Shown here: piece after piece, positions 1 through 5,407 of the stretch
How positions within the stretch are numbered: position 1 is the first letter of the stretch
Layout: every line of letters begins with the position of its first letter
Assembly (NCBI GenBank): GCA_913047525.1
Contig: CAJWUS010000050.1
Span: 1 to 9,039, forward strand
DNA: 9,039 nucleotides
Direction: 5' to 3'
DNA from: an uncultured Flavobacteriales bacterium
GTDB taxonomy: Bacteria > Bacteroidota > Bacteroidia > Flavobacteriales > BACL11
The notes under the pieces: model-generated
The model's database searches: none
The model's input: only the letters and a program-made list of their open reading frames with translations
Told to the model about the DNA's origin: nothing
Program-made: the position numbers and the translations under genes

Positions 1-1
1 G

Positions 2-565
2 GCAGAAACTATTTTCAATGAGATTGAAATGTTAGATGCTGAAAAAGCTGAAAAAGATTTTGATAATATGGAATTGGATGTTTTGTCTAATCATATTTTG
101 GAAACACATCATGTTTATGTAAAAGAATCACTCCCAATCATTTCAGAATTTGCTAATAAAGTTGCTAAAGTTCATGGTGATCATAACCCAGAAAATATCG
201 AAATTGCAAAGCTGTTTCATGAAGTTTCTATGGAGTTACAACAACATCTTATGAAAGAAGAAGGAATTCTGTTTCCTCACATTATAAATTTGGCAATTGC
301 TCACAGAAATGGAGAAAAAATCCAAGTTCCTTTTGGCTCAGTTCAAAATCCTATTAGAATGATGGAACATGAACATGATATTGCAGGTGATATTTTTAAG
401 AAAATAGAAAAATTAAGCAATAATTTTACTCCACCTATTCACGCTTGTAATACTTATAAGGCACTTTATCATCATTTAAAAGAGTTTCAAGATGATTTAC
501 ACATTCATATTCATTTGGAGAATAATATTTTATTCCCAAAATCAATTGAATTAGAGGAAGAATAA
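2..565 (+). CDS. ric: Iron-sulfur cluster repair di-iron protein (RIC/ScdA/YtfE family), 5' partial
   Basis: The reading frame is open to the window's left edge, so the true start lies outside; 187 codons are visible. It is a hemerythrin-like di-iron protein of the RIC (YtfE/ScdA/NorA) family, cytoplasmic, which helps restore Fe-S clusters after nitric oxide or oxidative damage. Numbering from the first visible Met (base 29), the likely iron ligands are His28, the H-x3-E pair His73/Glu77 followed by LFP, His114 or His116 in MMEHEH, and the second H-x3-E pair His160/Glu164, again followed by LFP. The segment ending KVHGDHNPE is typical of the family. The family is about 220 to 240 residues, so roughly 40 N-terminal residues (the Cys-containing ScdA_N domain) are missing only because of the window edge. 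It converges on the Moco operon. Family assignment is firm; the physiological trigger is not visible because the promoter is outside. Confidence 0.9.
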   Translation, partial: AETIFNEIEMLDAEKAEKDFDNMELDVLSNHILETHHVYVKESLPIISEFANKVAKVHGDHNPENIEIAKLFHEVSMELQQHLMKEEGILFPHIINLAIAHRNGEKIQVPFGSVQNPIRMMEHEHDIAGDIFKKIEKLSNNFTPPIHACNTYKALYHHLKEFQDDLHIHIHLENNILFPKSIELEEE

Positions 566-593
566 TAAGTAAGTTACAAAAAGATAAATTTTG

Positions 594-622
594 AAGAGTT
601 CACTTTTAGTGGACTTTTCTTA
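594..622 (+). terminator. Rho-independent terminator after the RIC gene
   Basis: AAGAGTTCAC (594-603) pairs with GTGGACTTTT (609-618) across a TTTTA loop, with G-T wobbles, followed by TTTTCTT. It lies 29 bases after the RIC stop and touches the stop of the convergent transporter gene. Read on the minus strand it has no good U-run, so it is mainly a terminator for the plus-strand gene. Confidence 0.7.
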
Positions 623-1363
623 TACAATAAAGTTAAAAAAGGTTATTAATAACTTAATACTTGCTATAGATAAAATAATGGATAGTAAATATTGCACTCT
701 TTTGCTGCTTATTTTTTTGCTACCAAAATAACTTCCGGCAAATCCACCTATAATTGCAATAATTATCCAAATCCAAATATCATCAATAGGTTTGTAGTTT
801 CCTGAACTTATTATTCCGCTAAGTCCACTAACAGAATTTACCAAAATAAAAAGTGCAGAAATTGCTGCTGCCTGTTTCATTTTAGCCCATCTGAAAATAA
901 GTAGAACCGGACTAAGGATAATTCCTCCTCCAATCCCAATTAATCCTGAAATAAAACCAAGAATTCCTCCGAAAATGATTCCTAGTCCAAATGGCAACTT
1001 TATCAATCCTTCTCTTTCTTTACCAATTATTCCCAACATTTTTAGCGTTGCAAAGACTAAGAAAATCCCAAGGATTCCTTTGTAAATATCTTCTTCTACA
1101 TTAATTACTCCTCCTAGATATGCTAAAGGAATTGAACCTAAAGCAAAGGGGAGAAAAAGTTTCCATTTAAAATATCCTGATTTTTGATAGTGATAGAAAG
1201 AAATTCCTGCAACAAATATATTTAGAGTAAGTGCAGTTGATTTCATCAAAATAGCTTCTACTGCAAAAAGCGCCATTACTGCATGATAACCACTAGCTCC
1301 TCCATGTCCAACAGAAGCATATAAAAATGCTATTATTAAAATACAGATGAGGATATACTCCAT
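620..1363 (-). CDS. TauE/SafE (TSUP) family membrane transporter
   Basis: This is a 247-residue, very hydrophobic protein with about eight membrane segments, roughly at residues 1-20, 28-57, 67-88, 93-112, 124-157, 165-188, 195-214 and 223-245. The glycine-rich motif ASVGHGGASG (16-25) recurs as GLIGIGGGIILSP (140-152), which is the internal duplication typical of TSUP (TauE/SafE) transporters. Family members move anions such as sulfite, sulfoacetate, thiosulfate or other organosulfur compounds across the inner membrane; the substrate cannot be read from sequence. It starts 2 bases after the stop of the moaC-mogA fusion, so it is almost certainly the last gene of the Moco operon. That context suggests a sulfur oxyanion linked to a Mo enzyme (for example a sulfite-oxidising one) or to sulfur supply for MoaD, but this is inference. 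The family is confident, the role open. Confidence 0.85.
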   Translation of the reverse strand: MEYILICILIIAFLYASVGHGGASGYHAVMALFAVEAILMKSTALTLNIFVAGISFYHYQKSGYFKWKLFLPFALGSIPLAYLGGVINVEEDIYKGILGIFLVFATLKMLGIIGKEREGLIKLPFGLGIIFGGILGFISGLIGIGGGIILSPVLLIFRWAKMKQAAAISALFILVNSVSGLSGIISSGNYKPIDDIWIWIIIAIIGGFAGSYFGSKKISSKRVQYLLSIILSIASIKLLITFFNFIV

Positions 1364-1365
1364 CT

Positions 1366-2274
1366 TTAGTCGTGTCTTCTACCTTTAATTACTTTGTAGA
1401 TATGTAAAATGTAAGGGAAAAGCGCATCCATGCTTTCTGAAGCTCCTTTTGTAGAACCAGGAAGAGCTAAAACTAATGTGTCATTTATAAGTCCCGCAAT
1501 TCCTCTTGATAGCATAGAATATGGAGTTCGCTCTTGCCCGTAACTTCTGGCTGCTTCCATTATTCCAGGGATTTCAACATCTAACATAGGAAGCAAACTT
1601 TCAGGAGTTATATCTCTTGGAGAAAGCCCTGTCCCACCAGTAGTGATGATGAGTTTACTACCTTCTTCTAAAGAAGAATTTACTAAGTTTTGTAAATCAT
1701 CTTTTTCATCAGGGATAATGTGATAATTAATGTTAGGGACACCACATTCTTCCAATTTATTTACAATCGATTTTCCTGATTTATCGTGTTTTTTTTCTGC
1801 AGCAATACTATCAGACATCACAATAACAGTAGCTTGCAGATTTGGGTCAATATCTTTTACAAAATCAGATTTACCACCTTTCTTTTTTAATAATTTAATA
1901 TCTGTAATTTCAAGCTCAGTATCAATTGGTTTTAATAGATCGTAAAGAGTAACAGCAGTGGTGGTTACACCATAAATTGCTTCAATCTCACAACCTGTTT
2001 TATAAATTGTAGTTACCGATAATTTTATTGTTATTTCGTTTCCTGAAATCTCAAAATTAATATCAGTATTTTCAGTTGGCATAGGATGGCAATGAGGTAT
2101 TACAGCTGCAGTATTTTTTACTGCCAACATCCCCGCAATTTTTGAAATCTCAAAAGGATCCCCTTTTGGAACGGTTTTATTGTTGATAGCCTCCATTCCT
2201 GAATCTCCCACCTTTACAATTGCTTGTGCTGTTGCAGTCCTGAGAGTTTTTACTTTCCAACTAATATCTTTCAT
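1366..2274 (-). CDS. moaC-mogA: Bifunctional cyclic pyranopterin monophosphate synthase / molybdopterin adenylyltransferase (MoaC-MogA/MoaB fusion)
   Basis: This single 302-residue protein joins two Moco enzymes. Residues 1-140 are MoaC, which converts the MoaA product to cyclic pyranopterin monophosphate. All catalytic residues known from E. coli MoaC have counterparts: Lys37 (PKGDPF), His63 (IPHCHP), Glu96 and Glu98 (GCEIEA), Asp112 and Lys115 (YDLLKP), plus the KKGGKSDF end. Residues 147-302 are a MogA/MoaB domain, which adenylylates molybdopterin before Mo insertion: TTGGTGLSPRD (211-221) and LPGSTKGASE (271-280). Both halves look intact, with a short linker near DIDPN. Such fusions are known, so this is not a frameshift artefact. 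It starts 15 bases after moaE and its product feeds MoaD/MoaE (first half) and MoeA (second half). Confidence is high. Confidence 0.95.
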   Translation of the reverse strand: MKDISWKVKTLRTATAQAIVKVGDSGMEAINNKTVPKGDPFEISKIAGMLAVKNTAAVIPHCHPMPTENTDINFEISGNEITIKLSVTTIYKTGCEIEAIYGVTTTAVTLYDLLKPIDTELEITDIKLLKKKGGKSDFVKDIDPNLQATVIVMSDSIAAEKKHDKSGKSIVNKLEECGVPNINYHIIPDEKDDLQNLVNSSLEEGSKLIITTGGTGLSPRDITPESLLPMLDVEIPGIMEAARSYGQERTPYSMLSRGIAGLINDTLVLALPGSTKGASESMDALFPYILHIYKVIKGRRHD

Positions 2275-2289
2275 TTTCTTGTATATAAT

Positions 2290-2712
2290 TTATACCCAAT
2301 GCCATCCTTCTCCTTCAAAAATTTCTTTTTTCCAGATTGGGGTTTTTTCTTTTATTTGCTCAACTACATCTCTTGACGCCTCATAACTTACTGCTCTGTG
2401 CTTTGAAGAAACAAAAACAAAGAGTGAAATTTCTCCAACTTTTACTTTTCCGATACTGTGGTAAATATGCATGCAAGATATGTCATATTTTTCAAAAATA
2501 CTTTCTCTTATTTCATGAAAAATTTTCTCTGCCATATCTTCATATGCTGAATATTCTATTCCTTCAACAATTTTTCCCTCATGTTTGTCGGCTCTAACTT
2601 GACCTAAGAAAATGTTGTGAGCTCCTATTCCTGTTTTGCTACTATGATTTTCGATAGATTTTGCAATTTTTTCTGGGGAGATAGGCCCCTCTATTAGTAC
2701 TTTTTTACTCAT
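2290..2712 (-). CDS. moaE: Molybdopterin synthase catalytic (large) subunit MoaE
   Basis: This 140-residue protein forms molybdopterin synthase with MoaD; it transfers two sulfurs from thiocarboxylated MoaD to cyclic pyranopterin monophosphate. Visible signatures are the GAHNIFLGQVRAD segment (30-42), EYSAYEDMAEK (53-63), the HSIGKVKVGEISLFVFV strand region (85-101) with following HR (105-106), and KTPIWKKEIF (123-132). Lys121 and Lys128 align with the active-site lysines Lys119 and Lys126 of E. coli MoaE. The chain ends GEGWHWV, with no C-terminal extension. It follows moaD with an 11-base gap, keeping the two subunits adjacent in the operon. Confidence 0.95.
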   Translation of the reverse strand: MSKKVLIEGPISPEKIAKSIENHSSKTGIGAHNIFLGQVRADKHEGKIVEGIEYSAYEDMAEKIFHEIRESIFEKYDISCMHIYHSIGKVKVGEISLFVFVSSKHRAVSYEASRDVVEQIKEKTPIWKKEIFEGEGWHWV

Positions 2713-2723
2713 TTAAATTTTTC

Positions 2724-2960
2724 TTATCCACCTGCAAATGGAGGTAAAAGTGCAATTTCATCTCCATTATTTAGTGTTGTATTTGTATTTATTATTTGCT
2801 GATTAACTGCAACCTGAAATGTTTTTTCATTCAATTTTGGATAATTTTTATTTAAAATTTTAAAAAGAGAATCTGTAGCATTTATATCAGAGAAATCTTT
2901 CTCTTTTACTCCAACTACATCCTCTAAACTTCCAAAAAATAGTACTTTAATAGTATTCAT
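2724..2960 (-). CDS. moaD: Molybdopterin synthase sulfur carrier (small) subunit MoaD
   Basis: This is a 78-residue ubiquitin-like beta-grasp protein. It begins with the strand IKVLFFGSLEDVVG (4-17) and ends LLPPFAGG; the free C-terminal Gly-Gly (77-78) is the site that is adenylylated and converted to a thiocarboxylate. Length and ending are exactly those of MoaD. Its ATG lies inside the 3' end of mobA, a 14-base overlap in a different frame, which implies translational coupling. The activating enzyme (MoeB or a ThiF relative) is not encoded in this window and must come from elsewhere. Confidence 0.93.
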   Translation of the reverse strand: MNTIKVLFFGSLEDVVGVKEKDFSDINATDSLFKILNKNYPKLNEKTFQVAVNQQIINTNTTLNNGDEIALLPPFAGG

Positions 2961-3540
2961 TTTTTAATGTATTGTTTTTTAAATTGAGATATTTTTTTAA
3001 ATCTTTTTTACTATTGATATTTATAAATTCTTCTACTTTATCACTCTCTTCAAAATGGATGATATTACTATTTAAGTTATTTATAATAGTTTGTAATTTG
3101 TAAGACGAACTATTTGCCATTAACTCTAGTTTCTCAACACAATTACGATTATAGACTGCTATAAGTGGCTCACACCTATTATTATAACATGGTAGTGTAA
3201 TGTCATAATTTTTACTCTCCTGAAGTAATTTTAGAATTGTTTTTCCACTTATATTTGGAGTGTCACAACTGATAATAATATTTAATTCATGACTACTTTC
3301 ATTAAGACAGCTAATAATTCCTCCTAGAGGCCCAATTCTTTTATGTTTATCTTTAATGATTTCATACCCAAAATCTTTATATTTATTTTTGTTTGCAGAA
3401 ATAAGCAGTTCATCACAAAAAGGTCGAATAAGTGCGATTATCTTCTCAATCATTTTATGTTCATCTAACTGAATGAAGGATTTATCTTTTCCCATGCGAG
3501 AACTAAGACCCCCTGCTAATATAATTCCTGTTATCTTCAT
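2947..3540 (-). CDS. mobA: Molybdenum cofactor guanylyltransferase MobA
   Basis: This 197-residue nucleotidyltransferase attaches GMP from GTP to Mo-molybdopterin, making MGD for DMSO-reductase-family enzymes (such as nitrate reductases and formate dehydrogenases). The nucleotide-binding signature LAGGLSSRMGKDKS spans residues 8-21. GPLGGI (70-75), the metal-binding Asp93 in SCDTP (91-95) and CEPLIAVY (123-130) follow, and the family's usual NINSKKDL-like end is at 174-181. The last 15 residues are Asn/Lys-rich and run over the start of moaD, so they look like a relaxed tail. Its start codon overlaps the moeA stop (ATGA), which supports this start and translational coupling. Presence of MobA implies that the host has at least one bis-MGD enzyme outside the window. 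Confidence 0.92.
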   Translation of the reverse strand: MKITGIILAGGLSSRMGKDKSFIQLDEHKMIEKIIALIRPFCDELLISANKNKYKDFGYEIIKDKHKRIGPLGGIISCLNESSHELNIIISCDTPNISGKTILKLLQESKNYDITLPCYNNRCEPLIAVYNRNCVEKLELMANSSSYKLQTIINNLNSNIIHFEESDKVEEFININSKKDLKKYLNLKNNTLKNEYY

Positions 3541-4727
3541 TCTGGTAGAATATGAACTTCAACACTTTCCCTTTTTTTCCAATTTTCTTTTCCTTTTGGC
3601 AAGTAGATAAAACAGTCAGCAATTGCGAATGAGCTTAAAATATGAGATGCTTGTCCTGACAAAATTGTCACTCCATTTCCTTCAATTTTACCTTTTAAGA
3701 AATTAGACCTATTTGCTTTGATTTTTACATCATTTAAAAGAGTTAGATTTTCTTTTTTTAATTCGATATTCTTATATCCCATCATTTTTCTGATAACAGG
3801 AAACAAATACTCGTAATATGAAGTGATTACTGCTGCTGGATTCCCTGGGAGTGCAAAAAACAATGTCTTTCCTTTTGTTCCAAAATAAAGAGGTTTCCCT
3901 GGTTTCTGAGCAATTTTATGAAATTCTTTTTGCACTCCAATTTTTTCTAAACAATCTGCTACTAAATCATATTTCCCTACAGAAATTCCGCCAGTTAAAA
4001 TAACAATATCATAGTGTTCAGAATTTTCGAGTTTGTTTAATAAATTTACATTTGTATCTTTTGCTATTTTGTAAGTTATATCTGTTACGCTTTGTTGTTT
4101 CAGAAGTGTTATTATTGCTGTAGAATTACTCTCATAGACTTGTCCATACTGTAAAGGATTCCCTGCTTGAACAATCTCATTTCCTGTTGTAATAATTAAA
4201 ATTTCTGGAGAAGAGAAAACTTTTACCTCAGTTTCTCCAAGCGCTGACAAATAAGATGCTGTTGCAGGATTTATTTTTTGGCCTTTAAAAATTGCGACTT
4301 CACCTTTTTTTATTTGCTCTCCTAGTAGCCTGATGTGTTTCCCTGATTGACTTTGGTAACCTTCTTCAACTTTCATTATGTTGTTTTCAGTAGTTGTTTT
4401 TTCAACCATTATTATGGTATCTGTACCATTGGGGATTAGAGCTCCTGTAAAAATGGGAGCACATTCTCCTGGGTTAATTGTGATTTCGGTGTTATCTCCA
4501 GCTTTTATGTCTTCTAAAATTAAAAAATCTGTTTTTCCATTTTCTAGATCAGAATGTTTTAGTGCAAAACCATCCATTGCAGAATTGTCAAATGACGGTA
4601 TATTAATTTTAGCAATTACATCTGCAGATAAAATGCGATCCACAGAATTTACTACTTCTATCTTTTCTGAATGAAGTAGATTTATCTTTTCTGAGATGAT
4701 TTTTTTTGCCTTTTCTACACTTATCAT
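3537..4727 (-). CDS. moeA: Molybdopterin molybdotransferase MoeA
   Basis: This 396-residue protein inserts molybdenum into adenylylated molybdopterin, the product of the MogA half encoded downstream. Family signatures in order are FDNSAMDGFAL (46-56), FTGALIPNGTDTII (93-106), RLLGEQIKKGE (133-143), ITTGNEIV (179-186), GGISVGKYD (246-254), QKPGKPLYFG (274-283) and LPGNPAAV (293-300). The C-terminal beta domain is present. Length is close to the usual ~400 residues. The start MISVEKA matches the normal N-terminus of the family. No Shine-Dalgarno is seen: a perfect -7 element ends 4 bases before the ATG, so the mRNA may be leaderless. It is the first gene of the six-gene operon and overlaps mobA by 4 bases. 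Confidence 0.96.
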   Translation of the reverse strand: MISVEKAKKIISEKINLLHSEKIEVVNSVDRILSADVIAKINIPSFDNSAMDGFALKHSDLENGKTDFLILEDIKAGDNTEITINPGECAPIFTGALIPNGTDTIIMVEKTTTENNIMKVEEGYQSQSGKHIRLLGEQIKKGEVAIFKGQKINPATASYLSALGETEVKVFSSPEILIITTGNEIVQAGNPLQYGQVYESNSTAIITLLKQQSVTDITYKIAKDTNVNLLNKLENSEHYDIVILTGGISVGKYDLVADCLEKIGVQKEFHKIAQKPGKPLYFGTKGKTLFFALPGNPAAVITSYYEYLFPVIRKMMGYKNIELKKENLTLLNDVKIKANRSNFLKGKIEGNGVTILSGQASHILSSFAIADCFIYLPKGKENWKKRESVEVHILPE

Positions 4728-4731
4728 GATA

Positions 4732-4739
4732 CAAAAATA
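4732..4739 (-). promoter_or_regulatory. Predicted -7 element of the moeA operon promoter
   Basis: Read on the minus strand this is TATTTTTG, a perfect match to the Bacteroidota -7 consensus TAnnTTTG. Only TATC separates it from the moeA ATG, so transcription would start at or next to the A of the start codon. No good TTTG -33 element is present at the proper distance, in keeping with a promoter that needs an activator. Confidence 0.55.
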
Positions 4740-4761
4740 GAAATTGCAATTAGTTTAAATG

Positions 4762-4775
4762 ATGATATATCTCAT
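4762..4775. promoter_or_regulatory. Candidate FNR/CRP-family binding site upstream of moeA
   Basis: ATGATATATCTCAT is a near-perfect dyad (TGAT-N4-CTCA against the FNR-type TGAT-N4-ATCA, one mismatch). Its centre, 4768.5, is 33 bases from the centre of the -7 element and 41.5 bases upstream of the moeA start codon, the classic class II activator position if transcription starts there. It matches the palindrome upstream of the acyl-CoA gene at 13 of 14 bases. The regulator's identity is inferred from the motif only. Confidence 0.45.
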
Positions 4776-4844
4776 AAAAAAGAAAAATCGACAAATTGCC
4801 GGTTCTTAATTAAATATGTGAGTTTTCTTAATTATTTCTGTCAC

Positions 4845-5207
4845 ATGAATAAGAATAAAGTGAGGATATCAAAATTATACGCTTTTATAATTTTAATAAT
4901 CTACTGTATTTCTCTTGTTCCATCTATAGTGCATGATCATAGTGATGCTCATACCCATGATAATGAATTCTTAGATTGTGAAAGTCTTACAGAAAATCTA
5001 GATCATCATATTGATTGTTCTCATGAACAGCATTTAAATTAGTTGCATGAAGATTGTTTCTTGTGTGATCACTATATTGTTTATGATCATTTAGCCTCAT
5101 TTTTTATGATAGATCCTAACGATAGACCTTTCATAGTTGAGAGTTATGAAGTATGCGACAGGGTAAATTTGAGAGGACCTTACAATCCTAAGTTCGAACT
5201 TTTTTAA
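4845..5207 (+). pseudogene. Small Cys/His-rich membrane-anchored protein, interrupted by in-frame TAG
   Basis: From ATG 4845 the frame runs 65 codons to a TAG at 5040-5042, then stays open for 54 more codons to TAA at 5205-5207. Before the TAG there is a basic N-terminus and one hydrophobic segment (about residues 7-24, KLYAFIILIIYCISLVP), then an acidic, His-rich stretch (HDHSDAHTHD, DHHIDCSHEQH). After the TAG comes HEDCFLCDH, a CxxC motif continuing the same composition, then an ending RGPYNPKFELF. The continuity of Cys/His character across the TAG shows one original gene of 119 or 120 residues. It resembles the small His/Cys-rich secreted or membrane proteins of Flavobacteriia that often end in RGPP, of unknown function and possibly metal-binding; this is recalled, not checked. 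The start at 4845 is preferred over 4818 because it sits directly before the membrane segment. It is probably a recent nonsense mutation; recoding or a base error are alternatives. Confidence 0.55.
5175..5206 (+). repeat. 32-base repeat, copy 1 (end of the Cys/His gene)
   Basis: This copy matches 8993-9024 at 27 of 32 positions with no gaps: GGACCT, five mostly differing bases, TCCTAA, one difference, TTCGAACTTTTTTA. Here it encodes the gene's last residues (GPYNPKFELF) and its stop. AAGTTCGAACTT inside it is a perfect 12-base palindrome. It ends immediately before the transposase remnant, so it may be part of an insertion sequence end. Confidence 0.7.
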
Positions 5208-5217
5208 CAATAAAAAA

Positions 5218-5316
5218 ACGATCGATTATTACAATAATTATCTCCACTATGAATCAATCAATAACCTGACACTGGCAGATGTTTATTTTGGTAATGCAGC
5301 AACGAGACTAAAATAA
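5218..5316 (+). mobile_element. IS3-family transposase remnant (C-terminal end of OrfB)
   Basis: The frame beginning at 5218 reads about 32 residues, containing DYYNNYLHYESINNLTLADV and then YFGNAATRLK, before TAA at 5314-5316. This is the characteristic C-terminus of IS3-family DDE transposases (YYN-x-RYHESL-x-NLTPADVYFGR). The catalytic core and all upstream parts are absent; the homology stops at an A-run just after the Cys/His gene's stop. Several consensus residues are changed (YHES to HYES, TPAD to TLAD), so it is an old, dead fragment. No matching terminal inverted repeat was found downstream before 5408. Confidence 0.8.
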
Positions 5317-5336
5317 TATAGAAAAATTATAATCAC

Positions 5337-5352
5337 TATGATATATATCATA
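5337..5352. promoter_or_regulatory. Perfect 16-base palindrome, candidate FNR/CRP-family site
   Basis: TATGATATATATCATA is its own reverse complement and contains TGAT-ATAT-ATCA, the core of an FNR-type box. The inner 14 bases equal the site upstream of moeA at 13 positions. Its centre at 5344.5 is 63 bases upstream of the GTG start of the dehydrogenase/hydratase gene. It is the only clear dyad in this intergenic stretch. AT-only palindromes can arise by chance, so the positional match is the stronger argument. Confidence 0.45.
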
Positions 5353-5373
5353 TTTTATTTTTTTGGCATAGTT

Positions 5374-5381
5374 TAAATTTA
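5374..5381 (+). promoter_or_regulatory. Possible -7 element for the dehydrogenase/hydratase gene
   Basis: TAAATTTA matches TAnnTTTG except at the last base. Its centre is exactly 33 bases from the centre of the upstream palindrome, the same distance as at moeA. It would place the transcription start near 5386, giving a leader of about 22 bases before the GTG at 5408. It is weak alone; its position is what supports it. Confidence 0.35.
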
Positions 5382-5407
5382 TCGCTTAAAATTCTTAAAA
5401 AGATTAA

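Noticed and set aside
4742..4751. AATTGCAATT, a 10-base palindrome between the moeA -7 element and the FNR-like dyad
   Set aside because: Short AT-rich palindromes are expected by chance here and it has no partner at the other promoter; it may still overlap the RNA polymerase contact region.
4818..4844. Upstream ATG giving nine extra residues (MSFLNYFCH) for the Cys/His gene
   Set aside because: The ATG at 4845 gives the usual basic N-terminus directly before the membrane segment, so the longer start is less likely.
4817..4845. TGTGA...TCACA arms flanking 19 bases just before the Cys/His gene start
   Set aside because: CRP-type sites need about 6 bases between arms; with 19 bases this is most likely chance, and no second copy was seen.
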